A DNA stretch of 64,000 bases from Nitrospinae bacterium CG11_big_fil_rev_8_21_14_0_20_45_15 (GTDB taxonomy: Bacteria; Nitrospinota; Nitrospinia; Nitrospinales; VA-1): the NCBI GenBank assembly GCA_002787235.1, contig PCWG01000042.1, positions 274,110 to 338,109 of the forward strand, given 5' to 3'. Both the position numbers and the translations under genes were made by a program. Under the pieces are notes generated by a model, which searched no databases, had not been told where the DNA came from, and saw only the letters and a list, made by a program, of their open reading frames with translations. Below, one piece after another: positions 45,336 through 54,586 of this stretch. Positions within the stretch are counted from its first letter, which is position 1, and the number at the start of each line of letters is the position of its first letter.

Positions 45336-46484
45336 TCATTGCAGTTTTTCAAAATCATCGTCTTTTGGGGTGCGCCAGAATTGATTGACGGCGTAATGCG
45401 TTCCTGTCCAGATGGAGTGATCGGGTCCGAATTCAAGGCTGAAGATGTAGTTGCCACTCAAGCCGTTCAGTTTGGAAAAATTGGTGAAGGTTTCGCCGTC
45501 AAATCGGCTCAGTCCCTTGTTGGTGCCGATCCACAGGTTGCCGTCAGGTCCTTCTTTCAAGGCCAGTATGTAGTTCCCCGGCAAACCGTCTTTAACGGTG
45601 TAGACACGTGTTGTATTGTTCACCGTGTCCAGTTGAGTGAGCCCGCCACCCCATGTCCCGACCCAGAGTCGCTGTTTTTGGTCCATCCGCATTGATACGA
45701 CGTAATCAGGTCGATAGTTTTGCGAAGGTGACGATGCGGAGTTGTGCCCGCTATGATGTTCGCCCTGAAGATAATCGACGCTGCCAATGTTATCCTGTTC
45801 GACGCGAGAGTAGTCGGCACTCAAACCATTTTTGTGGTTCCAGGACTGCCATTGTTTTCCATTATAAGAGGAAACGCCCGATTCGGTTCCGAACCAGATG
45901 CTGCCATTTTTACCCAATTCAATGGCATAGACCCAATTGTCGATGAGCCCTCCATTGGTATTTTCTTTAGTAAAAGCTTGCCAGGAAGAACGGTCAAAGA
46001 GATCGCCGCGTACGCGGTTGGCTCCACTCCAGGTTGCTATCCATGTATCTTGACCTGAAAATTTGATGTCATAAACAAAAGCGTCGCACAAACCCTGAGG
46101 GGTGTTTACATTTGTCCATTTCCCATCTTTTAGAAAACTGACACCGCCGCCATAAGTTCCAATCCAGGGGGATCCTTGGGGATCCGTGACAATATTGAAA
46201 ATACCATTGCTGAGCAGGCCGGATTGATTGTCAAAGATGGCGTAGTCTTCATGGCTGTCGGTGGCGTATCGTATCGCGCCCATGGAGGTTCCTATCCATA
46301 GATTATTTTTGATTTGTTTGAGGGCCTTGACATTTCGGGTGTTGAGCTCAAACACATTGGTTTTGAGAATATGCGGGTAGTGCGAACCTGTTGTTTCAGG
46401 TGAGAGTGGTTTATCGAAGGCACAAGCAAAGGAATGGGGGATCAGTAGTGTAAGGAACAATAGGAAGGCTGAAATTGTTTTCAT
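45336..46484 (-). CDS. Exported two-component-regulator-type propeller protein
   Basis: 382-aa protein with a signal peptide (residues 1-20, 'FLLFLTLLIPHSFACAF') and a chain of Reg_prop repeats (WIGTxxGxSxxDGxxxxxF: 'LWIGTSMGAIRY', 'PWIGTYGGGVSFLKDGKW', 'IWFGTESGVSSYNGKQW', 'LWVGTWGGGLTQLD', 'LWIGTNKGLSRFDGETFT'). These form a seven- or more-bladed propeller as in the sensor half of hybrid kinases, but the kinase part is absent, so the protein is a free periplasmic or secreted propeller. Convergent with putA and divergent from the FGE-like gene. Confidence 0.85.
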   Translation of the reverse strand: MKTISAFLLFLTLLIPHSFACAFDKPLSPETTGSHYPHILKTNVFELNTRNVKALKQIKNNLWIGTSMGAIRYATDSHEDYAIFDNQSGLLSNGIFNIVTDPQGSPWIGTYGGGVSFLKDGKWTNVNTPQGLCDAFVYDIKFSGQDTWIATWSGANRVRGDLFDRSSWQAFTKENTNGGLIDNWVYAIELGKNGSIWFGTESGVSSYNGKQWQSWNHKNGLSADYSRVEQDNIGSVDYLQGEHHSGHNSASSPSQNYRPDYVVSMRMDQKQRLWVGTWGGGLTQLDTVNNTTRVYTVKDGLPGNYILALKEGPDGNLWIGTNKGLSRFDGETFTNFSKLNGLSGNYIFSLEFGPDHSIWTGTHYAVNQFWRTPKDDDFEKLQ

Positions 46485-46574
46485 GAGTGTATAGTTGTTG
46501 GTATTCTATTTTATTTTTTTAAGATTGTTGGGATATAGCGTATATTGTTTTTAAATATTTTTGAAGGGGTTACT

Positions 46575-47453
46575 GTGCGAAAGAATAAATTTTTTATTGT
46601 ACTTTTATTTGGGATAGCGTTGCTTTCGGCTTGTGTTCCGGGCGATGAAGATGCGTCGAATGTGGTGGCCAGTTTGGATCATATTGAAATTTCTCCTATT
46701 GATGGAAGGGAAATGGTTTTTATCCCTGCTGGCGAGTTTGTCATGGGAACCGATCGGGTGGATGAGGAGAAAATGCATCTGAAAATAGGTGCTGTAAAAC
46801 CCTTGTTTTTAGATCAGCATCCTGAACGAACCGTTCAACTGGATGCGTTTTATATAGATCGTTATGAAGTGACGAATGCAGAGTACAAGCGATTCATTGA
46901 TGACAGTGGCTACAATGACCTGCCTGCGAATTGGGTGGATGGAGTTTTCCCGGAAGGAAAAGAAAATTATCCCGTCACACATATCACCTGGGACGAAGCA
47001 TTGACCTATGCACTTTGGGCGGGGAAACGCTTGCCTTCAGAAGCGCAGTGGGAAAAAGCGGCACGGGGAGACAAGGGAGGACTTTATCCCTGGGGAAATG
47101 AATATGTCAAGGGCTATGCAAATGTTAATCTTGACGGTAGCAGGGAGCTGGCTCCAATCGGTAGCTATCCAAAAGATAAAAGTCCCTATGGTGTGTTTGA
47201 TATGGGTGGCAATGTGATGGAATGGACACGCAACTGGTACAAGGCGTATCCAGGAAACACTCGTAAAGATAATCGTTTTGGAGAGAAATTCAAGGCACTG
47301 CGGGGGGGAGCCTTTCAAAGGGCAGGGCATTACTTTTTAGACGCCTACCTGTTCTCTTTTGCACGTACTGAAGCCGATCCTGATGGTTACTATGAAAATG
47401 TGGGATTTCGTTGTGTGAAGGAACTTCCGGAAAAGATCAAAAAAGAGTCTTGA
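46575..47453 (+). CDS. Formylglycine-generating enzyme-like (SUMF1) lipoprotein
   Basis: About 292 aa. I choose the GTG at 46575 because AAGGGG lies 5 bases before it and the protein then opens with a lipoprotein signal ending in the perfect lipobox 'LLSAC'. The SUMF1 fold follows: 'EMVFIPAGEFVMGTD', 'DRYEVTNAEYKRFID', 'PVTHITWDEALTYALWAGKR', 'LPSEAQWEKAARGD', 'YPWGN' and 'VGFRCVKE'. The catalytic Cys pair of true formylglycine enzymes is not evident, so it is probably a non-catalytic relative. Divergent from the propeller gene by 90 bases; a link between these exported proteins is possible but unproven. Confidence 0.85.
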   Translation: MRKNKFFIVLLFGIALLSACVPGDEDASNVVASLDHIEISPIDGREMVFIPAGEFVMGTDRVDEEKMHLKIGAVKPLFLDQHPERTVQLDAFYIDRYEVTNAEYKRFIDDSGYNDLPANWVDGVFPEGKENYPVTHITWDEALTYALWAGKRLPSEAQWEKAARGDKGGLYPWGNEYVKGYANVNLDGSRELAPIGSYPKDKSPYGVFDMGGNVMEWTRNWYKAYPGNTRKDNRFGEKFKALRGGAFQRAGHYFLDAYLFSFARTEADPDGYYENVGFRCVKELPEKIKKES

Positions 47454-47462
47454 AATCGGGCA

Positions 47463-48314
47463 TCATTGCAATATGGTGTTTTCAAGTTTGGCGCGGGTGG
47501 TGATGGCTTTGGATATATTGGCATCGATCAGATAAGAATCGTTTAAATTTGCATTCGTAAAATTGGTTCCGTGCAAATTGGCTTCCAGAAAAAATGCGTT
47601 TTGGAGATTGGATTCTTCAAAATTTGCATAGGTCATGTCAGAACCTTCGAAATTAGTTTCCTCTCCCTTAATGCCCACACAGTGCGCATCTTTCAGCTCC
47701 GTTCCCATCAGATTCGACTTGCTGATATCGACATTTGTGAAGTTGCAGGTATTGAGATCGCCATATTTTAGAGTCACCCCTGTCATATTCACTCCCGTCA
47801 CTTTTGAATAACTGAGGTCAACCCCTCTCATATTTGCACTGTTTAATTTGCAATTTGTGAGCTCTATTTGCTTGAGGTAACCGTACATCAAGCGGGAGAA
47901 GGAGAGGTCGCAGTCATTCAACTTGGCAGAGTACATGTTTGCATAATTCATGTTGGCCCCTTTGAAATTGCAGTGTTTCCCAGAGGTTGTCATGAATTCG
48001 CTGTGTTCAAGAATCGCATTTGTGAAAATACAGTTCGTCAGTTCGGCTTCTTCAAAGTTGACCTCACTGAGGTTTGCTCCTGAAAAATTCACGTTTTTAA
48101 GCTTCGCTCCTTTAAAAGAGGCTTGCGTCAATGTTGCATGCGAAAAATTGATGTCTTCCAGTTCGCTTTTCCCAAAGTTGGTCTCCATAAGGGTGGCGTA
48201 CATAAAGCTGGCCTTTTGAAGATGAATTTCTTTGAGATTTTGCCCACTGAACTCGGCCCCATCCTGTTTGGGTTCTTTCGCGATGAGTAATTGAAGATCG
48301 TCAGCGTCTGACAT
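47463..48314 (-). CDS. Pentapeptide-repeat protein in Mot/cyclase operon
   Basis: 283-aa protein made almost wholly of pentapeptide repeats of the A(D/N)LxX type from residue 15 to the end ('ANLSEVNFEEAELTNCIFTN', 'ANMNYANMYSAKLNDCDLSF', 'ANLHGTNFTNANLNDSYLID'). Such repeats fold as a right-handed beta-helix and act as protein- or nucleic-acid-mimicking surfaces. No signal peptide, so cytoplasmic. It starts 8 bases after motA2, as the last gene of the operon, suggesting a partner of the stator complex. I do not know a named homologue. Confidence 0.85.
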   Translation of the reverse strand: MSDADDLQLLIAKEPKQDGAEFSGQNLKEIHLQKASFMYATLMETNFGKSELEDINFSHATLTQASFKGAKLKNVNFSGANLSEVNFEEAELTNCIFTNAILEHSEFMTTSGKHCNFKGANMNYANMYSAKLNDCDLSFSRLMYGYLKQIELTNCKLNSANMRGVDLSYSKVTGVNMTGVTLKYGDLNTCNFTNVDISKSNLMGTELKDAHCVGIKGEETNFEGSDMTYANFEESNLQNAFFLEANLHGTNFTNANLNDSYLIDANISKAITTRAKLENTILQ

Positions 48315-48322
48315 AGTTTATT

Positions 48323-49153
48323 TTATTTCCTTAAATTTGGAGGAAGCATGGAGTTCATACTGCGTTGAATTTTTTGCGGGTTGTTGCGGTCATGTATGCC
48401 CAAAACTCCTACGCGCACTATTTTGAAAATCACTGCCTCAGATTCGGTTTTAGATGCTAATTTGGCGACAACGGGAGTGATGAGTAAATTTGCCAGAATG
48501 ATTCCGTAAAATGTCGTGATCAACGCTGTGGCCAATGCAGGACCAATGGTAGAAGGATCGTCAATGTGCATGAGCATCTGAATGAGACCGATCAAGGTTC
48601 CCGCCATCCCGAATACGGGTGCCTGAACACCAATGAAACGTAGTATTTTTTGCCCCGAGTTATGCCTTTCCATCATGGATGAGAGTTCCCGTTCTAAAAT
48701 TTCATGGATTTCTCGACCATTGTACCCATCGACAATCATTGCAATTCCATTTTTCAGGAATGCATTTTCAATTTTGGCTTCTTCATTTTCAAGTTGTTTC
48801 ATTCCCCCCGAACGGTATTTCGTTGCCAATTTCATGATGGTCTCTACATAATTGGCAGGGCTGGCGTTTTCGGGTCGGTATGCTTTATATATGACAGGTA
48901 ACATCGTCGTGATTTTTTTAGAAGGGAAAGCGATAAAAGCTGTTGCTACCGTTCCTCCTAAAACAATCAAAACCCCGTTTATATTGACAAATACCCCGGG
49001 ATCACCGCCTCGAATGATAGCACCGACGATCAGAAATATACCGAAAAAAGTCCCAAGAAGGGTTCCTGTGTCCAGTCCGGTTCCTTCTTGTTCCTCTTGG
49101 TCCCTGGCTCTTGCGCCAGTGAGGTCTGGAATATCTTTAGTTGCTGTAGCCAT
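48323..49153 (-). CDS. MotA-like protein of second Mot operon
   Basis: 276-aa four-helix membrane protein of the MotA/TolQ/ExbB family, MotA-like in size. The opening 30 residues are polar; helix 1 starts near 'LLGTFFGIFLIVGAII'. Helices 3 and 4 contain 'APVFGMAGTLIGLIQMLMHI' and 'FYGIILANLLITPVVAKLA', parallel to the first MotA. It lies 12 bases after the adenylate cyclase-like gene and 8 bases before the pentapeptide gene. The order motB-cyclase-motA is unusual, since motA normally precedes motB directly. Confidence 0.88.
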   Translation of the reverse strand: MATATKDIPDLTGARARDQEEQEGTGLDTGTLLGTFFGIFLIVGAIIRGGDPGVFVNINGVLIVLGGTVATAFIAFPSKKITTMLPVIYKAYRPENASPANYVETIMKLATKYRSGGMKQLENEEAKIENAFLKNGIAMIVDGYNGREIHEILERELSSMMERHNSGQKILRFIGVQAPVFGMAGTLIGLIQMLMHIDDPSTIGPALATALITTFYGIILANLLITPVVAKLASKTESEAVIFKIVRVGVLGIHDRNNPQKIQRSMNSMLPPNLRK

Positions 49154-49165
49154 TATCTATGGGGG

Positions 49166-51253
49166 TTAACTGGCGACTTTTTCTGCCTTCGCCTGTATTT
49201 TTACTTTGAAAACTTTAAGGATATAGTTTTTTATCCAAGGTAATTTGAATTCATCTTTACGGCCAGAATGAATAAAAACCTTAAGGAATTCGGGGTCTTC
49301 AAGAGTTTTAAGTGCGACTTGAGGGCTTAGTTCTGTGAACATTCGGCCCATACAATTAACACCGGAATAGGTTTTACAAAATAATTCACCCCAGGATGTC
49401 ATATACGTAGCACTTACATGCCGAATCTGCTCGATTTGCTTGTTGATGAATCTGTTCAACTCCTTATTATTCAGGCAGGCTTTGATATTCCCATTTTCTA
49501 CATTGGGTGGTAAGGGAGTGCCAAAGTCAATGTCCAAAAAAAGTTGCCCGATTCGCGCATCTGACATCAGTGCTTCGTTGGAAATTGAAGCGATGTTAAC
49601 GGAGTTAATGGCACTTGAAAGCTTGCTCATCAGGTGACGAACGTCTTCTTCTTTTACAGGCTGACTTTCGGCCCGTAGCAAAAAATCGGTTTCGTTTTCA
49701 ACAAAAAGCTTATTAAACGCAATGAATGCAAGCATGGACTGATAGGATGCGAAGTTTTTAATGACGTCATCTTTTGGAACATGTTCGATAAAGGCCAAGG
49801 TTCTGCCTCGAACCAAATACCATTGGGGCCGTTCTTTAGCGGAAGATTGTTCGCATAGAAGTGTTAATTTCTTTTCGGTGGTTTTCCCGTCTACCATAGC
49901 GGTGAGGTTTTCAACCTTGTTAGGGGCTTTTCGGAAAAAACTGAAAAGTTTTCGGCCTAATAAATGAGTGTCTTTTTCGGTGATGAGACTTTCTGAGGGA
50001 TCGAGATTCTTATTTTCTTCGGAGATATTTTTGTAACAAGCCATCAGTATCTTGTTGACGCGATTGCCCAATGCCACTTTCTGCATGATCTGCCAATCGG
50101 TGTACTGATTCAATTGTTCTACTTTAAATGGCGTCCACTGCCATTTATTCATCATTTGGATCAGAATATTTTTTTTCCAGAAGGTGGGCGTTTCTTCGAA
50201 ATCCTCAGGCTCTATTTTAGTCCCGACTTTTAAGTAAAATGCGGAGCGTAAGGCATCTACCTCGTTATCGTTCTTCGCCTCAGAAAAAAACTTTTCCACC
50301 CTGTCAAACATCAGGAGATAGGCGTCAATCTTTTCGTAAGGTACTTTGTCAAAAACCTTTTGTTTGACTTCGTGGCAGAGTAAATTGGAGGCCGTGTCAT
50401 TAAACATGTACTCTTCCAGCAAACCCATTTTCATGAGTGTTTTGAAAGGGGATTTGAACGATTTGATCAAGGCCCAAATAGAGCCCCCGAAAAACTCTCC
50501 GGGTGATATATCATGTACATTTCCCATATCTATAAATTCACCCTTGTCCAGCAAGGTTTTCCCTGACTGGAGAAGTTTGTACAGTTGCTCATAGCGTTCG
50601 TCATCGGTTTTGACGGGGACAATCCACCAAAAAGGGACGCGACCGTTTACGGTGATAATGGTTCGGAACATTTCCTCCTTCAATAGAATGGCCAGGGCCG
50701 AACCCGTGCTTTCACTGTCACTTTCACCAAAAATATTGTTTTTAACTTCATTGTAGTCGTTGGTGAAAAAATGCGTCTCCAAGTGGTAATTGTCCCAGGT
50801 CCATTTTTCTATCAATTGTAGTTTTTTCTGGAATAGAGCCAGACTTTTCTCGTTGAACTGTGTTTTATCTATCAGAAGAGTGTAGTCGAGGTCGGACTTT
50901 TTGGTTTGCGCGATGGAGCCCACGCTACCCATGAGCAGTACGCTATGGATGACGGGGTCTAAATGTTCGTTTCTTCTTAAAACAGCGTTGGGAAACAACT
51001 TTTCACAGGCGACTTCAGACTCTTTGTCGATTTTAAAATTATAGATTCCGCAGGGAACGGGCTCATCACTTTCAAAATAACCCGGCAAGTCGGGTTGATG
51101 AATATGCAGTAGACGGGGAATAGCGGCAAAGATCAATCGATCCACTTCGGAAAGAGTTTTTAGAGTTCTGTCGATTTTGTAACGATTGAACTTTAAGAAA
51201 TCTTTTCGGTTTTGGAATAAGGCTTGAGAATCTATTTGATTTTCACTTTCCAT
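49166..51253 (-). CDS. Class I (CyaA-like) adenylate cyclase homologue
   Basis: 695-aa protein without membrane helix. The first 300 residues match the catalytic domain of class I adenylate cyclase: 'LSEVDRLIFAAIPRLLHIHQ', 'PGYF', 'LLMGSVGSIAQ' (G109-S110), the metal-binding pair D121-L-D123 in 'KSDLDYTLLI', then 'GSALAILLKEEMFRT' and 'FFGGSIWALIKSFKSPFKTL', as in E. coli CyaA. Residues 300-695 are a longer C-terminal region, helical and beta mixed, that I cannot name beyond CyaA-like. The product would be cAMP if active; a nucleotidyltransferase of other type is the alternative. It sits between motB2 (81-base gap) and motA2 (12-base gap). Confidence 0.82.
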   Translation of the reverse strand: MESENQIDSQALFQNRKDFLKFNRYKIDRTLKTLSEVDRLIFAAIPRLLHIHQPDLPGYFESDEPVPCGIYNFKIDKESEVACEKLFPNAVLRRNEHLDPVIHSVLLMGSVGSIAQTKKSDLDYTLLIDKTQFNEKSLALFQKKLQLIEKWTWDNYHLETHFFTNDYNEVKNNIFGESDSESTGSALAILLKEEMFRTIITVNGRVPFWWIVPVKTDDERYEQLYKLLQSGKTLLDKGEFIDMGNVHDISPGEFFGGSIWALIKSFKSPFKTLMKMGLLEEYMFNDTASNLLCHEVKQKVFDKVPYEKIDAYLLMFDRVEKFFSEAKNDNEVDALRSAFYLKVGTKIEPEDFEETPTFWKKNILIQMMNKWQWTPFKVEQLNQYTDWQIMQKVALGNRVNKILMACYKNISEENKNLDPSESLITEKDTHLLGRKLFSFFRKAPNKVENLTAMVDGKTTEKKLTLLCEQSSAKERPQWYLVRGRTLAFIEHVPKDDVIKNFASYQSMLAFIAFNKLFVENETDFLLRAESQPVKEEDVRHLMSKLSSAINSVNIASISNEALMSDARIGQLFLDIDFGTPLPPNVENGNIKACLNNKELNRFINKQIEQIRHVSATYMTSWGELFCKTYSGVNCMGRMFTELSPQVALKTLEDPEFLKVFIHSGRKDEFKLPWIKNYILKVFKVKIQAKAEKVAS

Positions 51254-51334
51254 TTTAGTTTACGCAGTGGATTGGTTGATTTTTAATAATTTTTCCCATT
51301 ATAAAAAAATGTTGTTGTTTTGAATAGACTATTT

Positions 51335-52921
51335 TTATTTATTAACATTGGTGTCCGCCAATTTCTCATCGGGTTTGGCGGGTTCCGTTTTATTTGTACT
51401 TGATGGATTTTCTTTTTGATCTTTTTCATTGGCTTGTTTTTTTCGCTCCGCTTCACGATCTGCAACCCGGATATCTTTCAAAATTTTAATCTCGACTCTG
51501 CGATTGATAGCCCGGAACTCATCACTGGTATTACTTTTTAGAGGGCGGTATTCTCCATAGCCGGTGACAACAATTCTTTCAGGTGGGAAACGCATTTCGT
51601 CAATAATATATCGTGCGACGGTTGAAGCACGAGCTGAGGAAAGTTCCCAATTGGATGGAAATTTGTCCGAATGTGTGGGTACGTTGTCAGTATGGCCATC
51701 TACGAGAATCTGTTTCACACCTTCTTTTGTGTCTTCGCTGATAGCGTCTTTGATCAGTTTTTTCGCACCTTCCAGCAAGTCGGCACTGCCCGGTCCAAAC
51801 AGATCGGATGTGGGGAGTCGTTTTAATATGGTTCGTGTGTCGCTTCTTACCAGAGTTTCTGCGTCCACGTTGTCTTTGACCAATTCCCTGACATGTTCCA
51901 GCATTGTCATTTCCTGTGGTGTCAGTCTAACGTTGACATGCTCAATTTTCATCCGCTGTTCCTGAAAGGCAGAAAGCGCGTCTGCGAATTTTTCCTCATC
52001 CATTTTGGATACGGTAAACATCAACACAAAAATAACGAGCAGAAGCGTCATCATGTCGGAATAGGTGACGAGAAAATTTTCAAGTCCGGCTGAGAATTCT
52101 GCTGTAGAGTCGGCGCGGCTATCGGAACTTCGGTAAGAACCTTTATCACCACCGCCACCGGAGCCTTCTTTTTTCTCTTCCAGCAGGGTTAGCTTCATCT
52201 CTATTTCAGCATTGTCCTCGCGCAACATTTCCAGTTCAACGATCATATTTCGACGTTCTTTTTCTAAGTCTTCGATTTCTTCTTTCAATTCGGCGATAAC
52301 CTCAGCCGGGAGCATGCCCTCTTCTTCGGGGTCCAAACCACCGTAAAGCATTTTTTCGTATTTCTCTATGATTTCATCTTTTTCTCTTAATATTTGCGGA
52401 CTGAGGCTGGGATTTAAGCCAGAAGAAGAGGATTCTTTTGTTTTTTTTAACTCGTCTTTTAAAGCCCGGATATTGCCCTTGAGGTTGTCGATGCTGTTGC
52501 TGTCTTCTCGCAATCGTTTGAGCTCTTTTAGAAGAACATCCTTTTCTTTTTGAGATTTGAGGATTCTCTCTTCCCGCTCTTTAATGCGTTCACGCAATTT
52601 TTCACTACGTTTGTTTAACTCTTCGATTTTTTTTTCTAAAATCGGATTAGCGTTGGCGGGTGTTTCGTCTGCGCGGCTTTCTTCCGTTTTCCCAGAATGT
52701 TTGGACAGTCTGGCCGCCAGTGCGATGTCTTTTTGTTCTTTGATCTCTTCGTCTTTTTTTACAAGGGTTTCCTTGAGTTTTTTGATCTCATTTTGATTGT
52801 GACTGGAAATATCCTTGATTTTGAGCGTGATTTGAGTTTTTTCTTCCTTGATTTTGCGCAACTCGGCTGCCTGTATTTTGAGTTGCTCTTTGAACATTTG
52901 CACGGATTCGAATTTACGCAT
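51335..52921 (-). CDS. MotB-like stator protein with long N-terminal coiled coil (second copy)
   Basis: 528-aa protein, first gene of the second Mot operon. Residues 1-275 are coiled coil, with a Gly/Ser linker near 253-275. The membrane helix (about 283-305) has the channel Asp D289 in 'LVTYSDMMTLLLVIF'. The OmpA peptidoglycan-binding domain spans about 365-490 ('LFGPGSADLLEGAKKLIKDA', 'VDGHTDNVPTHSDKFPSNWE', 'EFRAINRRVEIKIL'), and a Lys/Glu/Pro tail of about 30 residues ends the protein. The coil aligns with that of the MotB at 33529 in the block 'YEKMLYGGLDP..AEVIAELKEEI'. Start ATG fits; -10 like ACCGATAA lies upstream but without a matching -35. Confidence 0.88.
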   Translation of the reverse strand: MRKFESVQMFKEQLKIQAAELRKIKEEKTQITLKIKDISSHNQNEIKKLKETLVKKDEEIKEQKDIALAARLSKHSGKTEESRADETPANANPILEKKIEELNKRSEKLRERIKEREERILKSQKEKDVLLKELKRLREDSNSIDNLKGNIRALKDELKKTKESSSSGLNPSLSPQILREKDEIIEKYEKMLYGGLDPEEEGMLPAEVIAELKEEIEDLEKERRNMIVELEMLREDNAEIEMKLTLLEEKKEGSGGGGDKGSYRSSDSRADSTAEFSAGLENFLVTYSDMMTLLLVIFVLMFTVSKMDEEKFADALSAFQEQRMKIEHVNVRLTPQEMTMLEHVRELVKDNVDAETLVRSDTRTILKRLPTSDLFGPGSADLLEGAKKLIKDAISEDTKEGVKQILVDGHTDNVPTHSDKFPSNWELSSARASTVARYIIDEMRFPPERIVVTGYGEYRPLKSNTSDEFRAINRRVEIKILKDIRVADREAERKKQANEKDQKENPSSTNKTEPAKPDEKLADTNVNK

Positions 52922-53252
52922 AAATTAGCCTGTGCATTTTTTATCGGTAACTTTTAAAAAAATAATTAATGAAAACAATGGTTTAATCAAGGAAGTTCTG
53001 TTTTATATCGAATAGATCAATTCAGGCAAATTCACTCGATTTCCCTGAATACAGTGGTCAATGCCCAAATATATGATAGTTTGGCATATCACAGGTTCTA
53101 TTGAATAATGGGTTGGTTTAGTGCAATTATCGGATTTAAAGATAATTACATTAAGAAAACCTCTGAAATATTAGGGCTCTATTAAATTTTAGGGGAGGCG
53201 TCCTGCACTTGTCAATGGGGCAAATATTTTTTAATTTTGTTAAATGTGAAAT
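52922..53252. other. Gene-free stretch between Mot operon and AmpG-like gene
   Basis: 331 AT-rich bases between divergent genes, so both promoters lie here. A sigma-28-like -10 (ACCGATAA on the minus strand, near 52945) is present without good -35. No RNA gene or repeat recognised. Confidence 0.5.
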
Positions 53253-54530
53253 ATGATTTCATTAGACGGCTTTATTTCTTCACTGAAAAATCTGGCAAAC
53301 CGTAGAATTGGAGTGGTGCTTGCGTTGGGAGTCGCATCGGGTTTGCCTCTGGCATTGACCGGAGGGACTTTGCAGGCATGGATGACAGTTGAAGGTGTTG
53401 ATTTGACGACCATAGGATTCTTCACTTTGGTGGGGCTACCTTACACGATAAAGTTCTTATGGGCTCCTTTGATGGATCGTTTTGTGCCCCCTTTTTTAGG
53501 CAGAAGGAGAGGCTGGATGCTTTTGTGTCAAATGGCATTGGCTATTTGTATATTCTCTACGAGCCTGTTTTCCCCTAAAGAAACACCCTGGTTGATTGCA
53601 GGTTTGGCTTTGATGATCGCGTTCTTTTCAGCTTCTCACGATATTGTGGTGGATGCTTACAGGGCGGATGTTCTTCCCGCTCATGAACGAGGCATGGGAG
53701 CGGCTGTATTTGTTTCAGGTTATCGCTTTGCCATGTTGATTTCTGGAGCCGTTGCTTTGATGCTTTCGGAATACCTGGGATGGCGTGTGACTTATGTGTT
53801 GATTTCGGTTTTGATGCTGACGGGAATGTTGGCTGTTTTATGGGGGCCGGAACCAATGCATGACTCCAAGCCTCCAGCAACCCTTGGGGAAGCCGTTGTG
53901 GGTCCTTTGAAGGATTTTTTTAAGCGCAACGGTGCGGTGTCCTTTTTGATTTTAATCATCCTTTATAAGTTGGGTGATGCTTTTGCGGGTAGCTTGACCA
54001 CCGCGTTCTTAATCCGCGGGCCAGGGTTTTCTCTGACAGAAGTCGGTGCATTGAATAAAGGTTTGGGTTTGGCGGCCACCTTGCTGGGTGCCTTGTTTGG
54101 AGGTGCTCTCATGGTTCGTCTGGGACTGTATGGCTCATTGATGTTATTTGGAATATTGCAGGCAGTTTCAAACCTTTCGTTCATGATACTGGCCTATGTT
54201 GGCAAGAGTTATCTCATGTTGGTTACAGCTGTGGGTTTTGAAAATCTTGCAGGGGGTATGGGAACAGCCGCTTTTGTGGCTTTATTGATGGCACTTTGCC
54301 ACGCACGCTATTCGGCGGCTCAATTTGCTCTTTTATCGGCATTGGCGGCTTTAGGCAGGGTGTATGTGGGACCCGCATCAGGATTTTTGGCTGAAGATTT
54401 TGGATGGGTAATATTTTTTCTTTTTACATTTTTCATTGCATTACCGGGCTTGTTTCTACTTTGGCGTATGAAAAAAAATATTGAATCCATTGATGTGCCA
54501 TGGGATGAAAAGACACAACTGGATGAGTGA
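53253..54530 (+). CDS. ampG: AmpG-like muropeptide permease (MFS)
   Basis: 425-aa major-facilitator protein of about 12 helices. It opens 'IGVVLALGVASGLPLALTGG' and has 'LPYTIKFLWAPLMDR' and 'DIVVDAYRADVLPAHERGMG', diagnostic of AmpG, which imports anhydro-muropeptides for cell-wall recycling. It is shorter than E. coli AmpG (491), lacking about two C-terminal helices. Followed after 56 bases by the YqiA-like gene. Confidence 0.85.
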   Translation: MISLDGFISSLKNLANRRIGVVLALGVASGLPLALTGGTLQAWMTVEGVDLTTIGFFTLVGLPYTIKFLWAPLMDRFVPPFLGRRRGWMLLCQMALAICIFSTSLFSPKETPWLIAGLALMIAFFSASHDIVVDAYRADVLPAHERGMGAAVFVSGYRFAMLISGAVALMLSEYLGWRVTYVLISVLMLTGMLAVLWGPEPMHDSKPPATLGEAVVGPLKDFFKRNGAVSFLILIILYKLGDAFAGSLTTAFLIRGPGFSLTEVGALNKGLGLAATLLGALFGGALMVRLGLYGSLMLFGILQAVSNLSFMILAYVGKSYLMLVTAVGFENLAGGMGTAAFVALLMALCHARYSAAQFALLSALAALGRVYVGPASGFLAEDFGWVIFFLFTFFIALPGLFLLWRMKKNIESIDVPWDEKTQLDE

Positions 54531-54586
54531 ATCATTAATATTAAATATAATTGACACAGCTTAAACTTTGCAGGATGCCTCGATAG

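Noticed and set aside
45298-45343. Terminator between putA and the propeller gene
   Set aside because: Only a 7-base stem with a loop near 30 bases and overlap with the propeller stop; too weak.
47463-52921. Zorya-like defence system from MotA/MotB genes
   Set aside because: Zorya pairs a ZorA with a long C-terminal tail and a short ZorB with helicase or nuclease partners. Here the coil is on MotB, the MotA is short, and no helicase or nuclease is present.
52922-52960. Sigma-28 promoter for the second Mot operon
   Set aside because: ACCGATAA is close to the -10, but no -35 lies at a usable distance.
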